Source of the DNA: Pseudomonas tructae
Lineage (GTDB): Bacteria > Pseudomonadota > Gammaproteobacteria > Pseudomonadales > Pseudomonadaceae
Length of the DNA: 64,000 nucleotides
Direction: 5' to 3'
Assembly (NCBI RefSeq): GCF_004214895.1
Contig: NZ_CP035952.1
Span: forward strand, 4,660,501-4,724,500
The notes beneath the pieces are model-generated. The model worked only from the letters and a program-made list of their open reading frames with translations. It made no database searches and was not told where the DNA came from. Position 1 is the stretch's first letter. Each line of letters starts with the position of its first letter. Made by a program: the position numbers and the translations under genes. Shown here piece by piece: positions 1 through 9,220 of this stretch.

Positions 1-276
1 TTTACCAGCGGCATCCTCAACCGTGACCCGATTCGCTCCGGCGCCTCGGCCGCGCTGGTCAATGGCGCCCTCGATGCCTTCGTCAAGGCCGCCGCCATCG
101 AATTGCCTCGCGGCCTGCGGGTCAATGCCGTCAGCCCCACCGTACTGGTCGAAGCCATGTCGGCCTATGCCCCGTATTTCCGCGGATTCAAACCGGTGCC
201 GGCCGCCGACGTGGCATTGGCTTATGCCAAGAGCGTCGAAGGCTTGCAGAGCGGCCAGATCTACCAGGTGGGCTAA
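1..276 (+). CDS. Short-chain dehydrogenase, C-terminal fragment (5' end outside window)
   Basis: The open frame runs in from the left edge and stops with taa at 274-276, giving about 91 residues. Residues such as ALVNGALDAFVKAAAIELPRGLRVNAVSP are typical of the second half of short-chain dehydrogenases/reductases: the helix after the active site followed by the R(V/I)N-V-SP element that lines the cofactor pocket. The catalytic Tyr-x3-Lys and the N-terminal Rossmann glycines lie upstream of the window or are not recognisable, so the substrate cannot be named. The family call is fairly safe; the exact role is unknown. Confidence 0.75.
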   Translation, partial: FTSGILNRDPIRSGASAALVNGALDAFVKAAAIELPRGLRVNAVSPTVLVEAMSAYAPYFRGFKPVPAADVALAYAKSVEGLQSGQIYQVG

Positions 277-345
277 CGCTTGTGATCGGCGGTTAGCCTG
301 CGTAACGTGGCGGCACCTTTTGCTCGAGATGCTGGAGTTTGCTTG

Positions 346-1020
346 ATGCGTGCCGCCCCTTCGCTGTTGCTTGTCGCCTTGTTGCCACTGTTTGCCGGCT
401 GCCAGCTGCTGGCTGAAAAGCCGCAAGCCGCCTCCACCACCGGTCAGACCCGCCTGCAGGGCGAACTGACGGCCCAGGGCGGACAACTGCTGTTCAAGCC
501 CTGCGAAGAAACCCGCCGCTTTGCCGTCAATGACAGCGGCAACACCGGCCTGCTGCAGGAAGCTAGCGCACTGGCAGCCACCCCCGGCACGCTGTTCGCC
601 GATGTGCGCGGGAATTTCTCTGCCAGCCAGAAGGCCGGCAACGACGGCCAGTTGAATGTGCAACGCCTGTACCGCGTGGAGCACTCCAGCAGTGCCTGCA
701 GCGACCCCAACTTCAAGCGCCTGACCCTGCGCGCCAGCGGCCATGAGCCAGACTGGAGCCTCAAGGCCGGCGGCAAGGGCATGGTCCTGGAGCGTCTTGG
801 CCAACCGTCGCTGGCCGTGCCTTACCTGGAGGAGCAACTGCCCGACGGTCGCTTCAGCCTGAGCACCGAAGCCAACGGCCAGAAAGTCGAGCTCTGGGTC
901 GCCCCGCAACGCTGCGTCGACAGCGCCACCGGCAGCGTCCAGCACCTGAGCGCCGAGCTGCGGGTGAACGGCCAGACCCTGCGCGGTTGCGCCTACTACG
1001 GCGGCTCGCGCAACGACTGA
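346..1020 (+). CDS. Envelope lipoprotein, COG3650-like
   Basis: A 224-residue predicted lipoprotein. The start at 346 gives a clean signal peptide (MRAAPSLLLVALLPLFAGC) with a lipobox ending in Cys at about residue 19. The mature part has a GHEPDWSL segment, which I associate with uncharacterised COG3650-type envelope proteins, and several Cys residues that could form disulfides. The upstream in-frame ATG at 307 would add 13 residues that spoil the signal peptide, so I reject it. Function unknown. Confidence 0.7.
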   Translation: MRAAPSLLLVALLPLFAGCQLLAEKPQAASTTGQTRLQGELTAQGGQLLFKPCEETRRFAVNDSGNTGLLQEASALAATPGTLFADVRGNFSASQKAGNDGQLNVQRLYRVEHSSSACSDPNFKRLTLRASGHEPDWSLKAGGKGMVLERLGQPSLAVPYLEEQLPDGRFSLSTEANGQKVELWVAPQRCVDSATGSVQHLSAELRVNGQTLRGCAYYGGSRND

Positions 1021-1126
1021 TCATCGGCGCCTGCGTTTAACCTGCCTGCAAAGGTGGCTAACAGCTTATACTTGGCGGTTTGTGTAAAGCCGCCGGCCGT
1101 TCATGGCCGGGATACTGGACCCTGCC

Positions 1127-2740
1127 ATGTTACGAATCACCGAACTGAAGCTGCCGCTGGATCATCCTGATGAAGCCCTGCGCGAGGCCATCGTGCAACG
1201 CTTAGGGATCAGCGACGAGCAACTGCTGGACTTCACCCTGTTCAAACGCAGCTACGATGCGCGCAAGAAGAACAGCGAGCTGCTGTTCATCTATACCATC
1301 GACCTGAACGCGAGCAACGAAGCCGAACTGCTGCAAAAGTTCGCCGACGACCACAACGTCAACATCGCTCCCGATGTCAGCTACAAAGTGGTGGGCCAGG
1401 CCCCGGCCGACCTGCAGGAGCGTCCCATCGTTGTCGGTTTCGGCCCGTGCGGGATCTTTGCCGGCCTGCTGCTGGCGCAGATGGGCTTCAAGCCGATCAT
1501 CCTCGAACGTGGCAAGGAAGTGCGCCAGCGCACCAAGGACACCTGGGGCCTGTGGCGTAAAAGCGTGCTCAACCCCGAGTCGAACGTGCAATTCGGTGAA
1601 GGCGGTGCCGGAACCTTCTCCGACGGCAAGCTCTACAGCCAGATCAAAGACCCACAGCACCATGGCCGCAAAGTCCTGCACGAGTTCGTCAAGGCCGGCG
1701 CCCCGGACGAAATCCTTTACATCAACAAGCCGCACATCGGTACCTTCCGCCTGACCAGCATGGTCGAGAAGATGCGTGAAGAGATCATCAGCCTGGGCGG
1801 CGAAGTGCGTTTCGAACAGAAAGTCACCGACCTGCTGATGGACGACGGCCAGCTCAATGGCGTGGTCCTGGAAAGCGGCGAGCAGTTGCATTCGCGGCAT
1901 GTGGCCCTGGCCCTGGGCCACAGTGCCCGTGACACCTTCCGCATGCTGCATGCCCGCGGCGTGTTCATGGAGGCCAAGCCGTTTTCCATTGGCTTCCGTA
2001 TCGAGCACCCACAATCGCTGATCGACCAGGCACGCCTGGGCAAGTACGCTGGCCACCCGAAACTTGGCGCCGCCGACTACAAGCTGGTGTACCACGCCAA
2101 GAACGGCCGTTCGGTCTACAGCTTCTGCATGTGCCCGGGCGGCACCGTGGTTGCCGCGACCAGCGAGCCGGGCCGGGTGGTCACCAACGGCATGAGCCAG
2201 TACTCGCGTAACGAGCGCAATGCCAACTCCGGCATTGTCGTTGGCATCACCCCTGAGCAGGACTACCCGGGCGGCCCGCTGGCCGGCATCGAACTGCAGG
2301 AAAAACTCGAAGCCCTCGCTTACGTACTCGGTGGCAGCAACTACCAGGCGCCGGCGCAACTGGTCGGTGACTTCGTTGCCGGGCGGCCTTCCACGGCCAT
2401 CGGCAGTGTCGAGCCGTCTTATAAGCCGGGCGTCAACCTGGGCGACCTGGCCCCGAGCCTGCCGGCCTTCGCCATCGAAGCCATTCGTGAAGCGCTGCCG
2501 GCTTTCGATCGGCAGATCAAGGGTTACAATCTGCCTGATGCGGTATTGACCGGTATCGAAACCCGTACCTCATCGCCGCTGCGCATCACCCGTGACGCCA
2601 GCCTGCAGAGCCTGAACCTCAAGGGCCTGTTCCCGGCGGGTGAAGGTGCAGGGTATGCCGGCGGGATTCTGTCGGCAGGTGTTGACGGGATTCGCATTGC
2701 TGAAGCAGTGGCGCGCAGCATGCTGGGGCTGCAGGCCTGA
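1127..2740 (+). CDS. FAD-dependent oxidoreductase, COG2509 type
   Basis: About 537 residues. The first 90 or so residues form a small alpha/beta domain. A Rossmann-type FAD segment follows (VVGFGPCGIFAGLLLAQMG, then an ILERG acidic strand end), and the C-terminal part ends with the FAD-binding signature LKGLFPAGEGAGYAGGILSAGVDGIRIAEAV. This arrangement matches the 'uncharacterised FAD-dependent dehydrogenase' family common in Pseudomonas and Bacillus. ATG 1127 is preferred over 1103 because MLRITELKLPL is the usual N-terminus. Substrate unknown. It appears to be transcribed alone and is followed by a REP pair. Confidence 0.8.
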   Translation: MLRITELKLPLDHPDEALREAIVQRLGISDEQLLDFTLFKRSYDARKKNSELLFIYTIDLNASNEAELLQKFADDHNVNIAPDVSYKVVGQAPADLQERPIVVGFGPCGIFAGLLLAQMGFKPIILERGKEVRQRTKDTWGLWRKSVLNPESNVQFGEGGAGTFSDGKLYSQIKDPQHHGRKVLHEFVKAGAPDEILYINKPHIGTFRLTSMVEKMREEIISLGGEVRFEQKVTDLLMDDGQLNGVVLESGEQLHSRHVALALGHSARDTFRMLHARGVFMEAKPFSIGFRIEHPQSLIDQARLGKYAGHPKLGAADYKLVYHAKNGRSVYSFCMCPGGTVVAATSEPGRVVTNGMSQYSRNERNANSGIVVGITPEQDYPGGPLAGIELQEKLEALAYVLGGSNYQAPAQLVGDFVAGRPSTAIGSVEPSYKPGVNLGDLAPSLPAFAIEAIREALPAFDRQIKGYNLPDAVLTGIETRTSSPLRITRDASLQSLNLKGLFPAGEGAGYAGGILSAGVDGIRIAEAVARSMLGLQA

Positions 2741-2744
2741 TAGG

Positions 2745-2816
2745 GCTATCGCGGGGCAAGCCCGCTCCCACAAGAGATGCAAACACTCTGTGGGAGCGGG
2801 CTTGACCCGCGATAGC
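2745..2816. repeat. Inverted pair of REP elements
   Basis: Two facing copies of a REP core (gcggggcaagcccgctcccac and its reverse complement) at 2745-2772 and 2789-2816 with a 16-base spacer. They can fold into one long hairpin. The pair sits between two convergent genes, the usual location of P. putida REP pairs. Confidence 0.9.
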
Positions 2817-2818
2817 TC

Positions 2819-3913
2819 TTAGACGCCCTCGCGCAACACCGACTCAGGCAACGCCTCGCCACGCTCGACACAAGCCGTCACCGCCTCGATCAACCCTTCC
2901 AGCTGATACCCCTGCCCGCTCAACCAATCCTGGTCATAGTAGGTGGTCGCATAGCGATCGCCGCCATCGCAGAGAATCGCCACGATCGACCCGGCTTCCC
3001 CCTTGGCGCGCATCTGCTGCGCTGCCGCCAGGGCGCCGATCAGGTTGGTGCCGCTCGAGCCCCCGACGCGCCGCCCCAGGCGCTGTGCCAGGTAATGCAT
3101 GGCCGCCAGCGACAAGGCGTCCGGTACCTTGACCATGGCGTCGATCACCTGCGGTAAAAACGAAGCCTCGACCCGCGGCCGGCCGATGCCCTCAATGCGC
3201 GAACCACAGTCCAGGCGCAAGGAGCGGTCACCGCTCGTGTAGCAGTCGAAAAACACCGAGCGTTCGGCATCGGCGCACAGCACCCGCGTGGCATGCTGGC
3301 GATAACGTACATAACGGCCCAGGGTGGCGGTGGTGCCGCCCGTGCCCGGACTGGAAATCAGCCAGCTCGGCTCGGGAAACTGCTCAAAATGCATCTGGGC
3401 AAAGATCGACTCGGCGATGTTGTTGTTCGCCCGCCAGTCGGTGGCGCGCTCGGCATAGGTAAACTGGTCCATGAAGTGCCCGCCGCTTTCCCGGGCCAGG
3501 CGCTCAGATTCGGCGTAGATCTGTGTCGGATCCTGTACCAGGTGGCTCTGACCACCGTAGAAAGCGATCTGGGCGATCTTTTCCTGCGAGGTGCTGGCAG
3601 GTACCACGGCGATGAAAGGCAGGCCGAGCAGGCGTGCAAAATAGGCTTCGGAAATCGCCGTCGAGCCGCTGGACGCTTCGATCACCGGCGCTCCCGGGCG
3701 CAACCAGCCATTACACAGGGCATACAGAAACAATGAACGCGCCAACCGGTGCTTGAGACTGCCGGTGGGGTGGCTCGACTCGTCCTTGAAATACAGCTCG
3801 ACGGCGGGAAAGCCAGGCAACGGCAGCGGGATCAGATGGGTGTCGGCACTGCGTTGAAAATCCGCTTCGATAATACGGATCGCTTCACGGGCCCACTGGC
3901 GGTGATCGTTCAT
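2819..3913 (-). CDS. PLP-dependent cysteine synthase-family enzyme, Cds1-like L-cysteine desulfhydrase
   Basis: A 364-residue fold-type II PLP enzyme. The PLP lysine lies in [11 protein letters not shown] (about residue 54), the substrate loop is [10 protein letters not shown], and the phosphate-binding loop is [15 protein letters not shown]. The N-terminus ([24 protein letters not shown]) resembles the Cds1 group of L-cysteine desulfhydrases, which split cysteine into pyruvate, ammonia and sulfide, rather than CysK/CysM. That assignment is from memory of the family; a cysteine synthase activity is the alternative. It is transcribed divergently from nhaA, and the shared upstream region carries a palindrome at 4050-4074. 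Confidence 0.75.
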   Translation of the reverse strand: MNDHRQWAREAIRIIEADFQRSADTHLIPLPLPGFPAVELYFKDESSHPTGSLKHRLARSLFLYALCNGWLRPGAPVIEASSGSTAISEAYFARLLGLPFIAVVPASTSQEKIAQIAFYGGQSHLVQDPTQIYAESERLARESGGHFMDQFTYAERATDWRANNNIAESIFAQMHFEQFPEPSWLISSPGTGGTTATLGRYVRYRQHATRVLCADAERSVFFDCYTSGDRSLRLDCGSRIEGIGRPRVEASFLPQVIDAMVKVPDALSLAAMHYLAQRLGRRVGGSSGTNLIGALAAAQQMRAKGEAGSIVAILCDGGDRYATTYYDQDWLSGQGYQLEGLIEAVTACVERGEALPESVLREGV

Positions 3914-4049
3914 GGTCGATTCTCGGGCAATAAAAGACGAAGTTCAGCAGAACATATTAGGAAAATTCTGATAGCTCCCACAGATACAGCCACGGTGAAT
4001 TATCGACCGCAACTGCTAGGCTGCTTGGCGTGAGTTGGTTACAGCTTAT

Positions 4050-4074
4050 AACAAAAACGAATATAGTTTTTGTT
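4050..4074. promoter_or_regulatory. Perfect 9-bp palindrome, possible operator
   Basis: aacaaaaac at 4050-4058 is the exact reverse complement of gtttttgtt at 4066-4074, with an AT-rich 7-base centre. It lies in the 220-base region between the divergent desulfhydrase gene and nhaA and is followed by neither a T-run nor a gene end, so an operator is more likely than a terminator. The regulator is unknown. Confidence 0.4.
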
Positions 4075-4134
4075 TTAAAGAATATCCCCTCAGGGTAGGG
4101 TGTGGCCCTATCAGAACCTTCATGGAGATTGCCC

Positions 4135-5316
4135 TTGCCCCTGCGTAGCACTTTCACTCGTTTCTTTCAGTTGGAAGCTGCCAGCGGTCTATTACTGATT
4201 GCTGCAGCTGCCCTGGCCCTGATCATCAACAACTCGCCGCTGTCGTACCTGTACAACGGCCTGCTGGATGTGCCCGTGGTCGCCCAGGTCGGCGCGCTGA
4301 AAATCGCCAAGCCCCTGCTGTTGTGGATCAACGACGGATTGATGGCCCTGTTCTTCCTGTTGATCGGCCTCGAGGTCAAGCGCGAGGTGGTTGACGGCCA
4401 CCTGTCCAAGCCCTCGCAGATCGTCCTGCCGGGTGCTGCTGCCATCGGCGGCATGGTAGTGCCGGCGCTGATCTACTGGTTCCTCAACAAGGACAACCCG
4501 GCCGCTGTGGCGGGCTGGGCCATCCCCATGGCCACCGACATCGCTTTCGCCCTTGGCGTGCTGGCCCTGCTGGGCAAGCGTGTACCGGTCTCACTCAAAT
4601 TGTTCCTGATGACCCTGGCAATCATCGACGACCTGGGTGCAATCATCGTCATCGCCCTGTTCTACTCCGGCACCTTGTCGAGCCTGTCGCTGGGCCTGGC
4701 GGCAGCCTGCCTGCTGGTACTGATCGCCATGAACCGCATGGGCGTGGTCAAGCTCGGCCCGTACATGGTGGTCGGCCTGATCCTCTGGGTCTGCGTACTC
4801 AAGAGTGGCGTACATGCCACGCTGGCGGGCGTCACCCTGGCACTGTGCATTCCATTGCGCACCAAAAACGCCGAGCCTTCGCCGCTGCTGAGCCTGGAGC
4901 ATGCCCTGCACCCCTGGGTCGCTTATGGCATCTTGCCGCTATTCGCCTTTGCCAATGCCGGCGTGTCGCTCACCGGTGTTACCCTCGAAAGCTTCACCCA
5001 CCACGTGCCGATGGGTATTGCCGTGGGCCTGCTGCTGGGCAAAACCCTTGGGGTGTTCGGCTTCGCCTGGGTGACGATCAAGGCCGGCATGGCCGCCTTG
5101 CCTGCGGGCGCCAACTGGGGCCAGGTGCTGGGGGTAGCGATTCTCTGCGGCATCGGCTTCACCATGAGTCTGTTCGTCGGCTCCCTGGCCTTCTTACCAG
5201 GTAGCAGCGAGTACGCCGGCATGGACCGCATGGGTATTCTCACCGGCTCCATTCTTGCAGCGCTGATCGGCTATGGCATCACCGCGCTGTCGAGTCGCAA
5301 GCCCGTCACGGCCTGA
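4135..5316 (+). CDS. nhaA: Na+/H+ antiporter NhaA
   Basis: Inner-membrane antiporter that exports Na+ in exchange for H+ and supports pH and salt homeostasis. The frame gives a highly hydrophobic protein with about 12 membrane segments. The transport-site aspartates typical of NhaA are visible in ATDIAFALG and in the adjacent Asp pair of IIDDLGAI. I choose the TTG at 4135 ([18 protein letters not shown], 393 residues, close to the 388 of E. coli NhaA) because a GGAG lies 7 bases upstream. The upstream GTG at 4102 would add 11 non-conserved residues. Confidence 0.93.
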   Translation: MPLRSTFTRFFQLEAASGLLLIAAAALALIINNSPLSYLYNGLLDVPVVAQVGALKIAKPLLLWINDGLMALFFLLIGLEVKREVVDGHLSKPSQIVLPGAAAIGGMVVPALIYWFLNKDNPAAVAGWAIPMATDIAFALGVLALLGKRVPVSLKLFLMTLAIIDDLGAIIVIALFYSGTLSSLSLGLAAACLLVLIAMNRMGVVKLGPYMVVGLILWVCVLKSGVHATLAGVTLALCIPLRTKNAEPSPLLSLEHALHPWVAYGILPLFAFANAGVSLTGVTLESFTHHVPMGIAVGLLLGKTLGVFGFAWVTIKAGMAALPAGANWGQVLGVAILCGIGFTMSLFVGSLAFLPGSSEYAGMDRMGILTGSILAALIGYGITALSSRKPVTA

Positions 5317-5330
5317 GCCTTACGGCAATA

Positions 5331-5366
5331 AAAAACCCCGACCGGCATTGCCGCGTCGGGGTTTTT
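5331..5366. terminator. Bidirectional rho-independent terminator
   Basis: aaaaaccccgac (5331-5342) pairs with gtcggggttttt (5355-5366). A-run and T-run flank the stem, so it can stop transcription from nhaA on the plus strand and from the facing lipoprotein gene on the minus strand. Confidence 0.9.
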
Positions 5367-5382
5367 AATGGGGGTGAAAAAC

Positions 5383-5847
5383 TCAGTGAGTCACCCGGCT
5401 GGTACCGTCGACGGTCATAATCCGTACCCGCTCGCCGACACGGAAGATTTCGTTCTGCTGCACCGCCTGCACATAGGCACGCATGCTACCGTCGTCTTCA
5501 CGCACGGTGATCTCGACACCTTGGGTGCGGGTCAGGCCTTCTTCGGCTGCAGAACCTGCCAGGCCACCGGCCACGGCACCGATCACGGCGGCAACGATAC
5601 TGCCGCGACCACCACCCACCGCGCTACCGGCGACACCGCCGACGATCGCACCGGCACCACCGCCGATCGGGGTTTTGGTACCTTCGATTTTTACCGGTCG
5701 CAGGGACTCGATGGTGCCCATGCGCACGGTCTGCACACGGCGCGCTTCATCTCGGGAGTACGAATCGCCAGTCAGGCTCGAGGCACAACCACCCAGCAGC
5801 ATCGACATGGTGGTGAGGGTTGCCAGCAGCAGAACAGATTTACGCAT
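5383..5847 (-). CDS. slyB: Glycine-zipper outer-membrane lipoprotein, SlyB-like
   Basis: A 154-residue lipoprotein. The signal peptide ends in a lipobox LLGGC (Cys about residue 21). Two glycine-zipper segments follow (GGGAGAIVGGVAGSAVGGG and SIVAAVIGAVAGGLAGSAAEEG), as in the SlyB/Rcp 2TM lipoproteins of the outer membrane. The C-terminal domain ends in RVGERVRIMTVDGTSRVTH. The ATG at 5847 has a GGAG ribosome site; the longer upstream frame is not conserved-looking. In enterobacteria SlyB is part of the PhoPQ envelope stress response; regulation here is not evident. Confidence 0.85.
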   Translation of the reverse strand: MRKSVLLLATLTTMSMLLGGCASSLTGDSYSRDEARRVQTVRMGTIESLRPVKIEGTKTPIGGGAGAIVGGVAGSAVGGGRGSIVAAVIGAVAGGLAGSAAEEGLTRTQGVEITVREDDGSMRAYVQAVQQNEIFRVGERVRIMTVDGTSRVTH

Positions 5848-5994
5848 TGGATGATCTCCGTAAGACAGATGCTCATTAGACTCCGCGCATTGACGACTGT
5901 CACGACACATGCGGGGTAAAATTGCTTCCATTCAGCTTCCGTACAGCCTGTGCTATCGGGGCAGCCTGTAGAAACTTCTAGCGCAAGGATAGAC

Positions 5995-6231
5995 ATGGAT
6001 TACTTCATCGTCGTTATAACCACCGTGGCAGGCCTGTACTTCCACTGGTGGATCTACGTTCGCATCAAGCGCTGGATGGACCGCGACCTGGCCTTGTCGC
6101 TGGCAGGCCAGGACGAAGGCAAGAAGGCTTTCATGCTACAACGTCTGGACAGCGCCAAGACACAAAAGGTCAAACGCAGTGAACTGGCGGCCTGGCTGGA
6201 ACGCGAGGCCGCCGGTTACCAGGCCGATTAA
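5995..6231 (+). CDS. Small conserved hypothetical membrane protein
   Basis: A 78-residue protein with one N-terminal membrane segment ([22 protein letters not shown]) and a charged cytoplasmic tail ([33 protein letters not shown]) that looks helical. ATG 5995 follows an aagga ribosome site and places the hydrophobic segment at the N-terminus. Its last four bases overlap the end of the convergent pdxH. Function unknown. Confidence 0.7.
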   Translation: MDYFIVVITTVAGLYFHWWIYVRIKRWMDRDLALSLAGQDEGKKAFMLQRLDSAKTQKVKRSELAAWLEREAAGYQAD

Positions 6232-6875
6232 GGCGCGAGACGCTCACGCAGCCAGTTGCCTTGCTGCAAGCGGTAGTTGAGGCGGTCGTGCAGGCGGCTG
6301 GCACGCCCCTGCCAGAACTCGATGCGCTCGGGCAGCAGACGATAACCACCCCAGTGCTTCGGGCAATGCGGTTGGCTGTCGCTAAAACGCTGTTCGGTGG
6401 CCTTGACCAGGCCCTCCAGCTCGGCGCGGTCGGCGATCACCCGGCTTTGCGGCGAGGCCCAGGCCCCCAGACGGCTGCCCAGCGGGCGAACCTGGTAATA
6501 CTCGTCCGATTCCTGCGCAGTAACCTTCTCTACCTTGCCTTCGATACGCACCTGGCGCTCCAGCGCCGGCCAGAAGAAGGTCATGGCCGCGAACGGGTTG
6601 TCCACCAGTTGCTGGCCCTTGGCGCTGTCATAGTTGGTGAAGAAGGTGAAGCCCTGATCGTCCAGGCCCTTGAGCAGGACGATCCGGCAATGTGGGCGGC
6701 CATCGGCATCCACCGTCGCCAGGGTCATGGCATTGGCTTCCACCGGAGGCTGCTCGGTCTTCACGGCGTCATCGAACCACTGACGAAACAACGCGAAGGG
6801 CTGTTCCGGCGCCTGCTCTTCGGTCAGGCCATCACGGGTGTAATCGCGGCGCATATCGGCCAGTGACTGGGTCAT
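6228..6875 (-). CDS. pdxH: Pyridoxamine/pyridoxine 5'-phosphate oxidase
   Basis: FMN-dependent cytoplasmic enzyme that makes pyridoxal 5'-phosphate in the last step of B6 biosynthesis and salvage. At 215 residues it has the family length. Family segments are present throughout: [21 protein letters not shown] (substrate and FMN loop), [29 protein letters not shown], and the C-terminal [20 protein letters not shown] with RL at the end. It lies downstream of an OmpA-like lipoprotein gene in the same direction. Confidence 0.95.
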   Translation of the reverse strand: MTQSLADMRRDYTRDGLTEEQAPEQPFALFRQWFDDAVKTEQPPVEANAMTLATVDADGRPHCRIVLLKGLDDQGFTFFTNYDSAKGQQLVDNPFAAMTFFWPALERQVRIEGKVEKVTAQESDEYYQVRPLGSRLGAWASPQSRVIADRAELEGLVKATEQRFSDSQPHCPKHWGGYRLLPERIEFWQGRASRLHDRLNYRLQQGNWLRERLAP

Positions 6876-6893
6876 TACTGCGTTCCTTGACGA

Positions 6894-7871
6894 TCAGTTG
6901 GTCTTCGCAGGGCTGGTGTTGGCAGCGACTTTTTTCGCCGCAGGGGCAGCCTTTTTCGCCGCAGGCTTTGCTGCGGGCTTCTTGGCAGCAGCTTTGGCGG
7001 GTGTGGCTTTCTTGGCAACTGTGGCTTTTTTCGCGGGCGCCTTGGCCGCAGGCTTGGCAGCCGGTTTCGCCGCCGCCTTGGCGGGTGCCTTGGCATCCTG
7101 CACGGCAACCAGTTCAGCAGGCGTCGGGGTTGGCTGCTTGTACTTGGCCAGCAGCGCAACCATGGTGTTCTGCGGCGTCAGCACCAGTTCGACGCGGCGG
7201 TTCAGGGAACGGCCTTCAAGGCTGTCGTTGGCCGCGCGCGGCATTTCCGAGCCCATGCCTCGCAACATCAGGCGATCGCGCTGCAAGCCGCTGAGGCGGA
7301 AGATGGCGGCGACCGACTGGGCTCGCTCCTGGCTGAGCTTGGTATTAGCTGCGGCAACACCACTGGTGTCGGCATGGCCAAGGACCAGTACGGCAGTCTG
7401 CTTGTCGGTCTCGATGGCCTTGGCCACACGGGTGATCGGGCCCAGGGTGACCGGCAGAAGCATGGCTGGGCGGTCCGGGTTGTAGGAACTGTCGACCGGC
7501 ACGGTCACGACCAGCACATCTTCACGGCGTTCGACTTCGAACTTGCTGTCCTTGATGGCTTCGCGCAGCTTCGGCTCGTAGTTGTCCAGCCAGGCCTGAG
7601 TGGCCTTGTGGTCGATCTTGGGGGCGGCGGCGACTTTGCTTTTGTCGCTGTCACCAAACGGCCACCACCAGCGGCTGGCGTTTTCTGACTTGGCGTCGGC
7701 CTTGGCGACTTTTTCGGTTACCACTTCCTTCACTTCCTTGTCGACGACCTGATCCGCTCCAAACGGCCACCAGTTGAATCCGGCATCAGCGGCCCCGTCT
7801 TTCTGAGGATGCTGCGCGCAGCCGGTGACGGCCAGACACAGGGCGAGAGCTAAGGATTTATGCGAAGACAT
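6894..7871 (-). CDS. OmpA-family lipoprotein with Ala/Lys/Pro-rich histone-like tail
   Basis: A 325-residue protein. Residues 1-18 form a lipoprotein signal (LAVTGC). Two near-identical aromatic motifs, NWWPFG (33-38) and RWWWPFG (67-73), follow. Residues about 115-232 are an OmpA-type peptidoglycan-binding domain, with VLVLGHADTSG, LSQERAQSVAAIF and SLNRRVELVL. Residues 260-325 are a low-complexity tail built of AAKPA, KKA and PAK units, like the C-terminal half of AlgP or histone H1. OmpA domains anchor the outer membrane to peptidoglycan; the role of so basic a tail in the envelope is unexplained. Confidence 0.85.
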   Translation of the reverse strand: MSSHKSLALALCLAVTGCAQHPQKDGAADAGFNWWPFGADQVVDKEVKEVVTEKVAKADAKSENASRWWWPFGDSDKSKVAAAPKIDHKATQAWLDNYEPKLREAIKDSKFEVERREDVLVVTVPVDSSYNPDRPAMLLPVTLGPITRVAKAIETDKQTAVLVLGHADTSGVAAANTKLSQERAQSVAAIFRLSGLQRDRLMLRGMGSEMPRAANDSLEGRSLNRRVELVLTPQNTMVALLAKYKQPTPTPAELVAVQDAKAPAKAAAKPAAKPAAKAPAKKATVAKKATPAKAAAKKPAAKPAAKKAAPAAKKVAANTSPAKTN

Positions 7872-7970
7872 CAGCGATACACCATGAAAATGAAAGAAAT
7901 TTGGCCCAGCAATGCAGGGCTTTGGAATTCAGAATAGCCAAAGGGTTCAAGCCACATCGGGGTTAACCGA

Positions 7971-9116
7971 TCAAAGGCAGCCGGCCAAAACACGCACCAG
8001 CTTTTGCGCCCGAGGGTCCATGAGCACATAGGGGCCCAGGGTATTGGTAACAAAGCCAAAGGAAACATCATGTTCCGGATCGGCAAAGCCTACCGAGCCG
8101 CCCGCCCCAGGGTGGCCGAAGGCGCGAGCGCCCAGGCCGAAGGTGGCGTTGGCAACGTTGGGCTGATCGAGCATGCAGCCAAGGCCAAAGCGGGTCGGGG
8201 TCAGCAAGGTCTGGTCCTGGCCCAGGCTGTGTTCACGCGTGAGTTCATCCAGCAACTCCGACTCCAGCAAGCTGCCATCGAGCAGCCCGGCATAGAAGCC
8301 AGCGAGACTGCGGGCGTTGCCATGACCGTTGGCCGCCGGTTGCTGCATGCGTCTCCACTCGGGTTTGTTGACGCTGGTAAGCATCCCTGGCGGATTGGTA
8401 AAGGCCCGGGTCGACAGGGCTTGCGGCTCGCGCATAGTGACCTGGAGCAGGCGCTGGGCCGCCTCGTCACCCATGTTGCCTTTGCCGCGGGCGATGTGCG
8501 CGACCCGGGGGAAGTCCTCTTCGCCCAGGCCAATATGAAAGTCCAGGCCCAGCGGCCTTGCGGTACGAGCGACGATCGACTCGCCAGGCTCGCGGCCATC
8601 GGTGCGGCGGATCAACTCCCCAACCAGCCAGCCAAAGGTGATGGCCGCATAGCCGTGGGCGGTACCAGGGGTCCACCACGGCGCTTCGGCAGCCAGCGCC
8701 TGGACCATGGTTTGCCAGTCGTAGAGGGCCTCGGCTGGCATCAACTCACGCAGGGCCGGCACACCGGCGCGATGGCTGAGCAGTTGCCGCAGGGTGATCC
8801 CTTGCTTGTCGGCCTGGGCGAATTCGGGCCAGTAGCGCGCCACCGGCGCATCCAGGGCCAACTTGCCCTCCCCGACCAGTTGCAGGGCGGTCACGGCGGT
8901 GAACATTTTGGTGCAGGAAAACAGGTTGGCGATGGTGTCGCTGTGCCAGGCCTCGGCGCCGTCTTTGTCAGCACTGCCGGCCCACAGGTCGATGACGGTC
9001 TCGCCACCGACCTGGATGCACAGCGCCGCGCCACGCTCCTGAGGATCGTCGAACAGCGCCGCAAAGGCTTCACGTACCGCTTCGAACTTAAGCTCGTAAT
9101 GACCCTGAATCTGCAC
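7971..9116 (-). CDS. Serine hydrolase, beta-lactamase/EstB family
   Basis: A 381-residue class C beta-lactamase-type fold, usually an esterase rather than a true beta-lactamase. The nucleophile motif S-x-x-K is SCTK (Ser67, Lys70), and a Tyr in HGYAAITFGWLVGEL likely supplies the second conserved motif. The end of the sequence has the GHPGAGGSVGFADPE segment common to EstB-like hydrolases. GTG 9116 is preferred because GGGAG lies 7 bases upstream; the longer ATG start gives a non-conserved N-terminus. No signal peptide, so it is likely cytoplasmic. Natural substrate unknown. Confidence 0.85.
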   Translation of the reverse strand: MQIQGHYELKFEAVREAFAALFDDPQERGAALCIQVGGETVIDLWAGSADKDGAEAWHSDTIANLFSCTKMFTAVTALQLVGEGKLALDAPVARYWPEFAQADKQGITLRQLLSHRAGVPALRELMPAEALYDWQTMVQALAAEAPWWTPGTAHGYAAITFGWLVGELIRRTDGREPGESIVARTARPLGLDFHIGLGEEDFPRVAHIARGKGNMGDEAAQRLLQVTMREPQALSTRAFTNPPGMLTSVNKPEWRRMQQPAANGHGNARSLAGFYAGLLDGSLLESELLDELTREHSLGQDQTLLTPTRFGLGCMLDQPNVANATFGLGARAFGHPGAGGSVGFADPEHDVSFGFVTNTLGPYVLMDPRAQKLVRVLAGCL

Positions 9117-9220
9117 CCAGCAACTCCCGTGAAACCGGCTTTTCAAAAGGTGTGCATTGTTTCAGCCTGCGCACGATTTGGGAACAGACAGAAGCCGGGC
9201 GGTCCGTCCGGCGACCGCTG

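Noticed and set aside
1202..2359. 385-residue open frame antisense to the FAD oxidoreductase gene
   Set aside because: It is opposite a clear enzyme gene with strong family motifs and has no ribosome site or recognisable domain. Long antisense frames are expected at this GC content.
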